Origin: SIG588 sp045591985
Lineage (GTDB): Bacteria > Bacillota > Clostridia > Oscillospirales > Acutalibacteraceae
NCBI GenBank assembly: GCA_045591985.1
Contig: JAZNTV010000022.1
Location: 1-56,144, forward strand
Direction of reading: 5' to 3'
Length of the DNA stretch: 56,144 nucleotides
The notes below the pieces were generated by a model, which was not told the origin of the DNA, searched no databases, and saw only the letters and a list, made by a program, of their open reading frames with translations. A program made the position numbers and the translations under genes. The stretch's first letter is position 1. The number at the start of each line of letters is the position of its first letter. Positions 25,317 through 33,770 of the stretch are shown one piece after another.

Positions 25317-25347
25317 AAAGGGACGATCGCACGATCGTCCCCTTTTT
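25317..25347. terminator. Terminator after maf
   Basis: GGGACGATCG-CA-CGATCGTCCC flanked by AAA and TTTTT, between the maf stop (25364) and the kinase start. Works on either strand. Confidence 0.85.
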
Positions 25348-25363
25348 ATGTGCGGTGTGACGG

Positions 25364-25927
25364 TTAGGCAAACGCTTTTAAAAAGCGTTTCAGTTTGGCA
25401 CCCGGAAGGCCCATCACGGTGTAAAAATCCCCGTGCAGGGCTTCGATATACACCATGCCTTTCCCTTGGATACCGTACGCCCCTGCTTTGTCCATCGGTT
25501 CGCCCGTGGCGATATAGGCGGCGATATCCTCTTCACTCATTGGGTAAAAGGTGACGTCGGCGGTGTCGTGAAATCCCGCGCACTTTTGGGGTGAACATAC
25601 CCACACGGCGGTGACCACTTGATGGGTGTTGCCCGAAAGGCGGCGCAACATGGCCGCGGCTTCTCCCTCGTCGGCGGGTTTGCCGAGCGGCTCGCGACCC
25701 AGCCACACGGTGGTATCCGCACCGATGACGATGCGGTCGGGACGGTCGCACGCCACCGCTTCCGCCTTCGCCTTTGCCACGCGAAGCACCGCCTCCTGCG
25801 GCGACAGCGCGGGGTCGGGCGGCGGCTCTACCCCGTCGGGTGCGGGGATGATCTCCACGGGAATGTCCGCCAGCGCACAAATTTCCCGTCGGCGCGGCGA
25901 AGCGGATGCTAAAATATACGGTGTCAC
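25364..25927 (-). CDS. maf: Maf-family nucleoside triphosphate pyrophosphatase
   Basis: A 187-residue Maf protein, which hydrolyses non-canonical or excess NTPs (often dTTP/UTP and modified pyrimidine nucleotides) to NMP and pyrophosphate. Family motifs are ILASASPRRREI at the N-terminus, VIGADTTVWL with the catalytic Asp, GEPMDKAGAYGIQGKG and GDFYTVMGLP. Length is typical. maf commonly neighbours mreB and DUF4321 genes in Clostridia; here the latter are 1-16 kb away. Confidence 0.94.
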   Translation of the reverse strand: MTPYILASASPRRREICALADIPVEIIPAPDGVEPPPDPALSPQEAVLRVAKAKAEAVACDRPDRIVIGADTTVWLGREPLGKPADEGEAAAMLRRLSGNTHQVVTAVWVCSPQKCAGFHDTADVTFYPMSEEDIAAYIATGEPMDKAGAYGIQGKGMVYIEALHGDFYTVMGLPGAKLKRFLKAFA

Positions 25928-25970
25928 GAAATCACGCCCTTTCGGTGTTAATAGTAGCCGTTTTTGCGGC

Positions 25971-26008
25971 GTTTGTCAATTGACAAACGCATTTTCTCAC
26001 TTTATAAT
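25971..26008 (+). promoter_or_regulatory. Consensus promoter with 18-bp palindromic operator
   Basis: TTGACA (25980-25985), 17 bases, TATAAT (26003-26008) drives the esterase gene. GTTTGTCAATTGACAAAC (25971-25988) is a perfect palindrome covering the -35 box, a typical repressor operator. No partner regulator lies alongside. Confidence 0.8.
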
Positions 26009-26030
26009 AAAGAAAACGGAGGTGTTTTGC

Positions 26031-26870
26031 ATGGTGACGATTCCGAAGAATAACGCGGAGCAACGCTTGATTTACAAAACGGTGGGCGAGCGGGAGATCG
26101 AACTGCTGTTTTACCCGCCGCACAAGGCGGTGTACGACCGCGCGCCCCTCTTGATCTTGATTCCCGGCGGCGGCTGGTCGATGAGTGTGGCGGAGAGCAT
26201 GTACGGCATGGCGCGTCCGCTTGCCGAAACGCTGCGGGAAAACGGCTTTGCCGCGGCGGCGCTGAGCTATCGCAACCACCGCGACGACGGGGTGATGATG
26301 CCCGCCATTGCGGACGATATTTTCGATGCGGCAAGTTACCTTTCTCAGCACGCCGAAACGCTCGGCATCGACCCGCACCGCATGGTCACCTGCGGCCATT
26401 CGGCGGGTGGGCACTTGTCCTTGATGCTGGCGTATGCGCCGTGCGATTTTGGCGCACAGCGTGTGTATAACGCCCCCTTTACGGTGTGCGGCAGCGTGCC
26501 GATCTCGCCGCCCGTCAGCATGGGTGCGACCCCGCAGGAGCTGGAACGCTACCGCTTCAGCAGAGGGCTGGGGCATCTGTTCCAAGGCTGCGAGGGAGAA
26601 CTGGCGCGCTACAGCCCCTTGTGGTGGGCGCAGAACGGACACGGCGTTCCCACCATGACGGCGGCGGGCGACCGCGACTCGTTGGTCTCTGCGGTCAACA
26701 GCGAGGATCTGTGCGAAGCGTTGCGGGCACACGGCATCCGCGGTGAGGTGTTGATCTCCCACGGGGGCGGGCATTGTCTGGAGCCTGTAAATTGTGCCGA
26801 GGTCAGCCTGCCGTTACCGCACGCGCTGGCACAGATGGCGGCGTTTGTTCTGGAAGAAAACGAGAGATAG
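26031..26870 (+). CDS. Alpha/beta hydrolase (BD-FAE/acetylesterase-like)
   Basis: A 279-residue alpha/beta hydrolase without signal peptide. ILIPGGGWS is the oxyanion-hole motif, CGHSAGG has the nucleophile Ser124, AAGDRDSLV offers Asp214/Asp216, and GGGHCLEP has His248. The fold and motif spacing resemble carbohydrate acetylesterases (xylan-side-chain type), fitting the local glycan theme. The start at 26031 has GGAGGTG six bases upstream; an in-frame extension further upstream would run through the promoter and overlap maf, so it is rejected. Control is probably by the palindromic operator just upstream. Confidence 0.88.
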   Translation: MVTIPKNNAEQRLIYKTVGEREIELLFYPPHKAVYDRAPLLILIPGGGWSMSVAESMYGMARPLAETLRENGFAAAALSYRNHRDDGVMMPAIADDIFDAASYLSQHAETLGIDPHRMVTCGHSAGGHLSLMLAYAPCDFGAQRVYNAPFTVCGSVPISPPVSMGATPQELERYRFSRGLGHLFQGCEGELARYSPLWWAQNGHGVPTMTAAGDRDSLVSAVNSEDLCEALRAHGIRGEVLISHGGGHCLEPVNCAEVSLPLPHALAQMAAFVLEENER

Positions 26871-26874
26871 GCGT

Positions 26875-26906
26875 AAAAAAGGGAACGGTAAGACCGTTCC
26901 CTTTTC
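26875..26906. terminator. Bidirectional terminator
   Basis: AAAAGGGAACGGT-AAG-ACCGTTCCCTTTT between the esterase stop and the convergent DUF4321 stop (26911). Confidence 0.88.
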
Positions 26907-26910
26907 TCAT

Positions 26911-27171
26911 TTAAAAGAATTTCTTCTTTATAAACAACACCAGACCGATGCAGAGGATCTGCAAGGCGTTTACCTGCATGTGAAAACTGAACGAAAGGGT
27001 GATGATGGAGAGGTCGAGGGTGATGGTATCCAGTCCGATCGATTCGCCCCACGTCAGCCATTTCAGCCATTGGATGTCGGAAGTGAGCGAGCCGATCAGT
27101 GCCGACACCACCAATGCGGCCAATAACAAAAAGATCAGGATCAAAACGCTGACAGCGCCTTTGGTTTTCAT
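26911..27171 (-). CDS. DUF4321 membrane protein
   Basis: An 86-residue protein with an N-terminal helix (VSVLILIFLLLAALVVSALI), the conserved middle part WGESIGLDTITLDLSIITLS and a C-terminal helix ending FIKKKFF. This matches DUF4321, a small Clostridia family usually encoded near maf and mreB. Function unknown; an envelope or shape role is suggested by neighbours. AGGAGG lies about eight bases before the start. It follows the U32 peptidase gene after 11 bases. Confidence 0.82.
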   Translation of the reverse strand: MKTKGAVSVLILIFLLLAALVVSALIGSLTSDIQWLKWLTWGESIGLDTITLDLSIITLSFSFHMQVNALQILCIGLVLFIKKKFF

Positions 27172-27182
27172 ATAACAGCCTC

Positions 27183-29240
27183 CTATTCTACGCCGCGGCG
27201 ATACAATCCGCGGGTGATATTCCCCGTCGCCCGACCGCCGTTACGATAGGCGATCGTGACGGCCTCGCATTCGGCGGGAGATTCCGTTGTGAAATGTAAA
27301 AGAGAAAAATCGAGTGCGGGCACTTCCGATAAACGGTCGGCCCAGTAAAGCGGAACCGCGTTGAGCAATTCGGTGCACCCGCCCGCGCATGCGGTCGGAA
27401 AGGTCACGCCGCGACGGTCGGTCACGCCGTCGGACGGTCGGCAGGTGGCACAGGACGCGCCGCTACACTGCCGCGGGCAGTTGCGGGTGAGCATCAGCGG
27501 TTGTCGTCCGTACAGCAAAAGTCCCGTGGGAATGGGCGCATTTTTCGCAAACGCGGTTTGGGCAAAGGTGAGTTCCATCGACAGGGTGGCCGCTTGCAAC
27601 CCTTCGGCGGCGTAGGCGGCGACTGCGTCGCTGTTTGTGAGATTCAGTCCGAAACCGCCGACAGGAACGAGGCCCGCTTCGATCGCGAGCGGGACTGCGC
27701 CGACATTGTTACACAGGGCGTATCGTACACCGTTTTGTGCGGCTTTTCGCAGCTTTTGGCGCACCGCATCTTCCGTGCCGAACATGCCGCGTGGGATCTC
27801 TACCCCCCACGGGGTATCACACGCTTCTCCCAACGGCAAAAACCAACCGTCGGCGGTGTGCTTTACGGTATCGGTCAACTGCGCGGCCGAGGAAAGTCGC
27901 ACCAACAAGAGGGGCCTTTCCTCTTTCCACAGCGGAGACACCTGCCGCGGAACTGAAGGGGGTAAGTTGTCGGAACACACGGTTTCAGGCGTTTTTCCGC
28001 GTTCCGTCTCCAATTTTTCCAGCGCTTCGCGCCGCAAGGCATTTAAGGCGGAGACGGCGTAGGCGCCCTCGCCCGTTACCGTTACCCGTTGCATCACAAA
28101 AGGGGTGCCGCCCGTCTTTTGCAGCTGCGCCGTCACGCGATCGGTCGGCAGCATGGGGCGGTCGGAGACCGCCGTTTCGCCCTGCACCGTTACGGTATGA
28201 ATACCGTCGGTGACGGTTAGACACAAGGGGGTGTCGGCCTGTGCTTCCAGCACAGCCGAGACAGCAACCTGCGGCACCTCGCGGTCGTATGACCGCTGAA
28301 GATCGCGCAACACGCCGCCGGCGGCGGTCACGTCCTCGTGTCGCCGATACCCAAACATACCCCCTCCGCGGCGCGCGGCGTAATAACCGTCTGTAAATCC
28401 GCTTCGCGAAAATACGGACTGTAAATTTTCACGTGCCGTTTTGTCGGGTTGGATACCGTCGCGCAGGGCGGCATAATAGGATGTTGCCGCCGCGACGTAT
28501 TCGGGGCGTTTCATGCGTCCCTCAATTTTCAGAGAGCAAACACCGGCGGCCACCAGGTCTTCGAAATGTTCGGCCAGCGAGAGATCGCGCAGGCTGAGCG
28601 CATAGGTATCGGTTGCAGGGGCGCTTTTGCCGTCGGAAGCGCGAAAGGGCAGGCGGCACGGTTGGGCACAACGGCCGCGGTTGCCGCTTCGTCCGCCGAG
28701 CAAGGCAGAGAGGTAGCACTGTCCCGATACCGACATACACAGCGCCCCGTGCACGAACACTTCGAGCTCACACCCGAGCCCTGCACACGCGGCGATCTCG
28801 TCAGCAGACATCTCGCGTGCCAACACCACGCGGGAAAAACCGACGTCCCGCAGGGCCCGTACTCCCGCCGGGGTGTGGCAGGAAAGTTGGGTCGAAGCGT
28901 GAAGCGGCATCGTCGGTAGCGCCGTTTTCAGACGGCGCGCCAGACCGCGGTCCTGCACGATGAGGGCATCCACCCCTGCGATGGCAGCGGTACGCGCCAC
29001 GGCAAGGGCGGCTTCCATTTCGTCTTCGCGCACTAAGGTGTTCAGCGTCAGATGTACCCGTACATCGCGGGCGTGGCAATAGGCGACTGCCGCCGCCAAG
29101 GCGGCATCGTCAAAATTTTGCGCGTGTTGCCGCGCATTGAAGGTCGCCGCGCCGAGATAGACGGCGTCTGCCCCGTTGCGTACCGCGGCCAACAAAGCGT
29201 CGGGAGATCCGACAGGCGCAAGGATTTCCACACGGGACAT
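27183..29240 (-). CDS. U32-family peptidase with C-terminal DUF3656-type region
   Basis: A 685-residue U32 protein. The N-terminal barrel starts VEILAPVGSPDALLAAVRNG, then ADAVYLGA. The family signature is EVFVHGALCMSVSGQCYLS, followed by GRCAQPCRLPF. A long C-terminal region (about 370-685) has a second cysteine group (RNCPRQCSGASCATC). The U32 family includes collagenase-like peptidases and RNA/cofactor hydroxylation enzymes (RlhA, TrhP, UbiU), many with Fe-S clusters, so a proteolytic role is not certain. The start at 29240 is one base from the zapA stop; a longer reading would overlap zapA and is rejected. Confidence 0.92.
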   Translation of the reverse strand: MSRVEILAPVGSPDALLAAVRNGADAVYLGAATFNARQHAQNFDDAALAAAVAYCHARDVRVHLTLNTLVREDEMEAALAVARTAAIAGVDALIVQDRGLARRLKTALPTMPLHASTQLSCHTPAGVRALRDVGFSRVVLAREMSADEIAACAGLGCELEVFVHGALCMSVSGQCYLSALLGGRSGNRGRCAQPCRLPFRASDGKSAPATDTYALSLRDLSLAEHFEDLVAAGVCSLKIEGRMKRPEYVAAATSYYAALRDGIQPDKTARENLQSVFSRSGFTDGYYAARRGGGMFGYRRHEDVTAAGGVLRDLQRSYDREVPQVAVSAVLEAQADTPLCLTVTDGIHTVTVQGETAVSDRPMLPTDRVTAQLQKTGGTPFVMQRVTVTGEGAYAVSALNALRREALEKLETERGKTPETVCSDNLPPSVPRQVSPLWKEERPLLLVRLSSAAQLTDTVKHTADGWFLPLGEACDTPWGVEIPRGMFGTEDAVRQKLRKAAQNGVRYALCNNVGAVPLAIEAGLVPVGGFGLNLTNSDAVAAYAAEGLQAATLSMELTFAQTAFAKNAPIPTGLLLYGRQPLMLTRNCPRQCSGASCATCRPSDGVTDRRGVTFPTACAGGCTELLNAVPLYWADRLSEVPALDFSLLHFTTESPAECEAVTIAYRNGGRATGNITRGLYRRGVE

Positions 29241-29241
29241 G

Positions 29242-29571
29242 TTATTCCTGTCCGTACATCGCCAATTTTTGGCGGAGCAGAGAGTTTTCCTGGCGCAGAC
29301 GGTCTGCTTCCATACGGGCACGGGCGTTATCGTCCAAATATTCCTTCATCTGAGCACGCAGGTTATCCGAGGCGTGCAACGCCTTTTCGGCGGTGTCCGC
29401 CTGATCGAGTGCCACCAACACCGCGGCCATCGACAGCGAGATGCGCGGATTGACCAAAAATTCTTTCATGGCGCGCTCTACACGGCCGGCCAGTTCTTCC
29501 ATGTATTCGGGCGCTTCGTCGGTAGACAGCGCATATTCGCTGCCGCAGATCATCAATTTTACTTTATTCAT
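29242..29571 (-). CDS. zapA: Cell division protein ZapA
   Basis: A 109-residue ZapA, which binds and bundles FtsZ at mid-cell. The N-terminal beta-alpha part reads VKLMICGSEYALSTDEAPEY, and the C-terminal coiled coil (about 60-107) ends RQENSLLRQKLAM. Length is typical for Firmicutes. It is followed directly by the U32 gene, a neighbour pair often seen in Clostridia. It shares a transcript with the unknown gene at 29589-30257. Confidence 0.92.
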   Translation of the reverse strand: MNKVKLMICGSEYALSTDEAPEYMEELAGRVERAMKEFLVNPRISLSMAAVLVALDQADTAEKALHASDNLRAQMKEYLDDNARARMEADRLRQENSLLRQKLAMYGQE

Positions 29572-29588
29572 AATCTGTTAAACTCCTC

Positions 29589-30257
29589 TCACTCTTTAAA
29601 TTGTTGCAAATATTCGCCTACGGTGCAGTTTGCTTTGCGTGCCGCCGCACGCAGATCGAGGTACAAGCGGTGATCCGCCTGTTGCACAGCGAGCACGGTG
29701 GGCACGTCGTCCGGGAAAGCGGCACGCAGACGATCTTCCACCGACGCGGTCTGTTCCGACGGTAACGACGGGCGACCGCCGACACTGCGCTGATAAGTAA
29801 AGCCGCCCAGCGCAAAGAATTCGTCCAGTTTGCCTTCGTAGCCGATCAGGCGACGCAGTTCCGCACCGCGTTCCGCGAGTTTTTTGTGTTGCGTATTCAA
29901 GCGCACCACAACGCCGTCCGGAAAGTCCTGACGCAGACGCGCAAAATAGGTGTCCAAACGCTTTTGTAAGTGGGCACCCCACGGCGCATCGGCCGTTGCG
30001 TCGGCGGTCGTTTCGGCAGCGGGTTCGATGGCTGATGCTTCCTCGACAGCCGCGTTTTCAACAGCGGCGGGCGCCGTTTCGGCAGCGGCCGTCGTTTCCG
30101 CGACAGGCGCGGGCTTCTCGGCGGTTTTTGTTTGTACGGTCTCGGTCGTTTTGGGAGCGACCGGCTTGGCTTTTGCCGCATCTTTTGCGGCGGGTACAGT
30201 CTTCTTCGGCTCTTCCTTCACAGGACGACGCCCAAACAGACGATCCAAAATACCCAT
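29589..30257 (-). CDS. Unknown protein with membrane-type N-terminal helix and Ala/Pro-rich linker
   Basis: A 222-residue protein not recognised. The N-terminus MGILDRLFGRRP resembles the short amphipathic membrane-binding start of FtsY-type proteins. A long Ala/Pro/Thr/Glu-rich linker (about residues 13-92) follows. The folded C-terminus (about 93-222) contains LQKRLDTYFARLRQDFPDGV, then FALGGFTYQRSVGGRPSLPS and YLDLRAAARKANCTVGEYLQ. It lies 17 bases upstream of zapA on the same strand, so a division-related role is plausible but unproven. The start has only a modest ribosome site (AAAGGGGG). Confidence 0.75.
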   Translation of the reverse strand: MGILDRLFGRRPVKEEPKKTVPAAKDAAKAKPVAPKTTETVQTKTAEKPAPVAETTAAAETAPAAVENAAVEEASAIEPAAETTADATADAPWGAHLQKRLDTYFARLRQDFPDGVVVRLNTQHKKLAERGAELRRLIGYEGKLDEFFALGGFTYQRSVGGRPSLPSEQTASVEDRLRAAFPDDVPTVLAVQQADHRLYLDLRAAARKANCTVGEYLQQFKE

Positions 30258-30425
30258 AAGTTAACCCCCTTTTTATGGCGGGCGCGAAAACGCACCCCCT
30301 TTTTACAAAAGCAGTATAACACAACAAAAATAAAAAATCTACCCCCTTGGGGCATCTTTTTGAAAAAATTTTCTACCCCTTAAAAGAGGGGGAATGTAAA
30401 AATATCACAGAATGTTCAAATCCTC

Positions 30426-30455
30426 TTTACAAATAGATGGTGTTTATTTTATAAT
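30426..30455 (+). promoter_or_regulatory. Promoter of the Gld-type ABC operon
   Basis: TTTACA (30426-30431), 18 bases, TATAAT (30450-30455). The transcript would start about 35 bases before the ATPase gene. Confidence 0.7.
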
Positions 30456-30498
30456 ATATACGTATATGCTCTAGACGGAACAAGAAAGGAACGGTCGT

Positions 30499-31485
30499 AT
30501 GATCAAAGTAGACCATCTTACCAAACGGTATGGCACGCATGTAGCGGTGAACAACATCAGCTTCGAAGTGCATGAAGGCGAGATACTCGGATTCCTCGGG
30601 CCGAACGGTGCGGGCAAAAGTACCACGATGAACATTCTGACGGGCTACCTTTCCGCCAGCGAAGGTGAAGTGTCCATCAACGGGTACGATGTGCTGGAAT
30701 CGCCGAACCAGGCAAAGGCCAATATCGGGTATCTTCCCGAACATCCCCCGCTGTATCTCGATATGACAGTGCGGGAGTATTTGGACTTCATGTATGACTT
30801 GAAAAAATGTACCCTCCCGCGGGAACAACATATTGCGGAGATCTGTCGTATTTTGAAGATCGAAGAAATGTATCCCCGCCTCATCAAGAACCTGTCGAAG
30901 GGGTATCGCCAGCGCGTGGGTTTTGCGCAGGCGCTGATCGGTAATCCGCCGGTGTTGGTGTTGGATGAACCGACGGTGGGTCTCGACCCGAATCAGATCA
31001 TCGAGATCCGTACACTCATCAAGAGTTTGGGGCGTCACCACACGGTGATACTCTCCTCCCATATCCTTTCCGAGATCGAAGCGGTGTGTGATCGTATCGT
31101 GGTGATCCATCGCGGAAACATTGTGGCAGACAGCACGGCGGCGGAGTTGTCCCGCAAGTATTCCGACGATCGCCGTCTGACGGTGCGCGTTAAAGGTCCG
31201 TCGGCCGAAACGGCCCAACTGATGGCTACCATCCCGGGCGTGAAGAAGGTTACGCCGCTCGGTATGCGGGAAGCGGGCATGTATGATTATGTGATCGAAC
31301 CCAAAGAAAACGTGGACGTGCGCGAAGAGATATTCCGCCGTCTTTCGGAACGGAACTGGCCGTTGGTCGGTTTAAAGTCGATGGAGTTGTCGCTGGAAGA
31401 GATCTTCATTGAACTGACGCGAGAGCAACCGATCGTGCCCATGAGTAAGAAAGAGCGTCGGAAGGCAAAGGAGGCAGAAAAATGA
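30499..31485 (+). CDS. ABC transporter ATPase (GldA/NatA-like)
   Basis: A 328-residue ABC ATPase. Walker A is GPNGAGKSTTMNIL (about residues 36-44), the signature is LSKGYRQRVGFAQAL, Walker B is VLVLDEPTVGLD, and the switch histidine is in LSSHILSE. The C-terminal extension (about 225-328) is common in GldA-type exporters. It overlaps the permease gene by four bases. In the family such ATPases pair with ABC-2 permeases and GldG-like proteins; the exported substrate is unknown. Confidence 0.93.
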   Translation: MIKVDHLTKRYGTHVAVNNISFEVHEGEILGFLGPNGAGKSTTMNILTGYLSASEGEVSINGYDVLESPNQAKANIGYLPEHPPLYLDMTVREYLDFMYDLKKCTLPREQHIAEICRILKIEEMYPRLIKNLSKGYRQRVGFAQALIGNPPVLVLDEPTVGLDPNQIIEIRTLIKSLGRHHTVILSSHILSEIEAVCDRIVVIHRGNIVADSTAAELSRKYSDDRRLTVRVKGPSAETAQLMATIPGVKKVTPLGMREAGMYDYVIEPKENVDVREEIFRRLSERNWPLVGLKSMELSLEEIFIELTREQPIVPMSKKERRKAKEAEK

Positions 31486-32192
31486 GTGCGGTATACAAGC
31501 GCGAAATGCGCGCCTATTTCACCTCACCGCTGGGGTATGCGGTGTTGGCTATTTTGTTTGCCTTTTCGGGATTTCTGTTCTATTCCTACAACCTGTCGGC
31601 AGGCGACACATCGTTGGTGGGTGTGTTCGACACCTTATTTATCATCACTCTGTTGATCGTGTTGCCGGTGCTTTCCATGCGCCTGTTCAGCGACGAAAAG
31701 CGCCAACGCACCGATCAGGCGCTGTTTACCGCACCGGTGAGTCTGACAGGGATCGCACTCGGCAAATTCTTGGCGGCGCTGACTGTGTTTGCGGCGGGTA
31801 TCTCCATCACGCTGATCTACGGCGTGGTCATTGCCTTTAAGGTCTCTCCCGATTGGTCGGTGTTTTTCGGCAACTATTTGGGACTTTTGATGCTCGGCGG
31901 CCTCATCATTGCCATCGGTCTGTTTATTTCCAGTTTCACGGAAAGTCAGTTTGTTTCCGCCATTGCGACGTTTGCGGTTTCCTTTATGCTGATGATGGTG
32001 GACGATCTGACGTCGATCTTCACGTCCAATACCTTTGTGGTGGAAGCGGTAAGCTTTTTGTCGGTATATCAGCGGTATTACAATTTCACGGTGGGCAGCA
32101 TCCACTATGCCGATGTGGTATTTTTCCTCAGCATGCAAGCATTGTTCATCTTCCTGACGGTCCGTTCGCTCGACCGCAAGAGATGGAGTTAA
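31482..32192 (+). CDS. ABC-2 type permease (GldF-like)
   Basis: A 236-residue protein with six hydrophobic segments and the start VYKREMRAYFTSPLGYAVLA, typical of ABC-2/GldF permeases. VLPVLSMRLFSDEKRQRTDQ is the conserved cytoplasmic loop after helix 2. Overlaps the ATPase gene (ATGA) and is followed after 15-21 bases by the GldG-like gene. Confidence 0.92.
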   Translation: MSAVYKREMRAYFTSPLGYAVLAILFAFSGFLFYSYNLSAGDTSLVGVFDTLFIITLLIVLPVLSMRLFSDEKRQRTDQALFTAPVSLTGIALGKFLAALTVFAAGISITLIYGVVIAFKVSPDWSVFFGNYLGLLMLGGLIIAIGLFISSFTESQFVSAIATFAVSFMLMMVDDLTSIFTSNTFVVEAVSFLSVYQRYYNFTVGSIHYADVVFFLSMQALFIFLTVRSLDRKRWS

Positions 32193-32213
32193 GGGAAAGG
32201 AGGGCCTTTGAAA

Positions 32214-33770
32214 ATGGATAACGAAAACAAAACGATCGAAACAACCGAGACCGAGGCTGCTTCCGCTCCCAAGAAGCGGCGTGTAAATCGCCGCCTGCGT
32301 TACGGTGCTACGGCTACGGCGCTTACGGCCGTTGTGGTCGCCGCGGTCATTCTCTTGAATGTGCTGGTTACGGCATTGGAAAATCGCTTCCCGCTCACCA
32401 TCGACTTGACGGCAGATGAGATCTTCACCTTGTCGGATGACACCTTGAAGATCATTGAAGGCATCGAAGACGAAGTAGAGGTCATCGTATTCCAGGATGA
32501 ATCCTACTACAGCACGCCCGCTTTCACCGATGAGGTGAACACGGTGGTACGCCAGTTTTATGAAGCAATGCGTCAGTGCCACAGCGTGACCAACGGGCGC
32601 ATTACGACGCGCTATATCAACTATGCCGATAACCCCACGTTGGTGAAGCCGTATGCACAATACGAAGTGGACGAAAACTCCATTCTGTTTTTGAGCGGTA
32701 ACCGTTCGGGTGTCATCGCGATGACCGATCTGTTTGCCTACGATCAACAGACCTACTATTATTACGGTGAGATCGATGTGACCGAATCGCTGGTGGATCG
32801 TACGGTTGCGAGCAATCTTTTGAAGGTGACAGGCAATCTGGCTCCCGTGGTGATGTTGACGGGGCACGCCGAAAATTCGGCTACCGTGTCGAATATCAAG
32901 GCGGTGCTTGCAAACAACGCCTACGAAGTGGAAGAGTGCGATCTTACGCGCTCCCAAACGATCAATGAGGATGCCATTACGTTGGTCATCCCCGCCCCCT
33001 CCACCGATTACAGCGCCGAAGAGATTGCGGTGATCAACGCGTGGTTACAGCAAAAGGGCGAGTATTCCCGTAATCTGGTGCTGTTTACCGACTATGCCGC
33101 CGATTGTCCCAATCTGTATGAGTTGGTACAAGAGGAATACGGTATTACCGTGACCGATCACATGATTCGCGAAACGGTGAGTTACTACAGCGACAACTAC
33201 ACCCCCTACGGCGACATTCCCGAATCGGAGTTTTCCGCCGAGGTGACCTCTCAAAAAGTGTTGGTGCCGAATATTCAACAGTTGTTGCTCGGGCGCGACA
33301 ACAACAGCGAACTTTCGCTCTACAACGTGCCGATCGTCACCTTCGGCGACACGGCACAGTTGGTGGATATTCCCGACGAGCTGAATGCCGAAGAGGAACC
33401 GGTTCCGTATAATGCCGAAACCTATCCCGTCGTCGGTGCGGCGGTGGCGCACAAGCAAGTGCCCTCCCCCACCATCAATATGACGGTGCATTCCTATGCG
33501 GCGGTGTTTGCCAGCCCCCATTTCCTAAACGAAAGCGTGTTGACCTATTTTAATACGGCGGAAAACGAAGCGCTGTTTATGAATGTGTTTAACACCCTGT
33601 CGGGTTCGGAAAACACCGTCACCATTTCCAGCCGCTCTATGACGGCGGAAGTGTTGGAGTTTGAAGCAGGTATGGCGAAGGTACTGGGTCTTGGCGTGTT
33701 TGCCATCGGTCTGCCGCTTGTGACGTTGCTTCTCGGCATCGTGCTGTTCCTCAGAAGGAGACACTTATGA
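32214..33770 (+). CDS. GldG-like ABC auxiliary protein
   Basis: A 518-residue protein with one N-terminal membrane helix (about 35-58), a large extracytoplasmic GldG/IFT52-like domain (FPLTIDLTADEIFTLSDDTL, VVMLTGHAENSATVSNIKAV) and a C-terminal membrane helix ending LFLRRRHL. Members associate with GldA/GldF-type transporters. AAAGGAGG lies ten bases from ATG 32214 and four from an in-frame TTG at 32208, so either start is possible. It overlaps the DUF4340 gene by four bases. Confidence 0.88.
   Translation: MDNENKTIETTETEAASAPKKRRVNRRLRYGATATALTAVVVAAVILLNVLVTALENRFPLTIDLTADEIFTLSDDTLKIIEGIEDEVEVIVFQDESYYSTPAFTDEVNTVVRQFYEAMRQCHSVTNGRITTRYINYADNPTLVKPYAQYEVDENSILFLSGNRSGVIAMTDLFAYDQQTYYYYGEIDVTESLVDRTVASNLLKVTGNLAPVVMLTGHAENSATVSNIKAVLANNAYEVEECDLTRSQTINEDAITLVIPAPSTDYSAEEIAVINAWLQQKGEYSRNLVLFTDYAADCPNLYELVQEEYGITVTDHMIRETVSYYSDNYTPYGDIPESEFSAEVTSQKVLVPNIQQLLLGRDNNSELSLYNVPIVTFGDTAQLVDIPDELNAEEEPVPYNAETYPVVGAAVAHKQVPSPTINMTVHSYAAVFASPHFLNESVLTYFNTAENEALFMNVFNTLSGSENTVTISSRSMTAEVLEFEAGMAKVLGLGVFAIGLPLVTLLLGIVLFLRRRHL

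Noticed and set aside
25626..26030. N-terminal extension of the esterase gene
   Set aside because: It would cover maf on the other strand and the esterase promoter and operator; GGAGGTG fixes the start at 26031.
31635..32957. A 440-codon reverse frame opposite the ABC permease and GldG-like genes
   Set aside because: Composition is that of an antisense frame and it crosses two well-supported genes.
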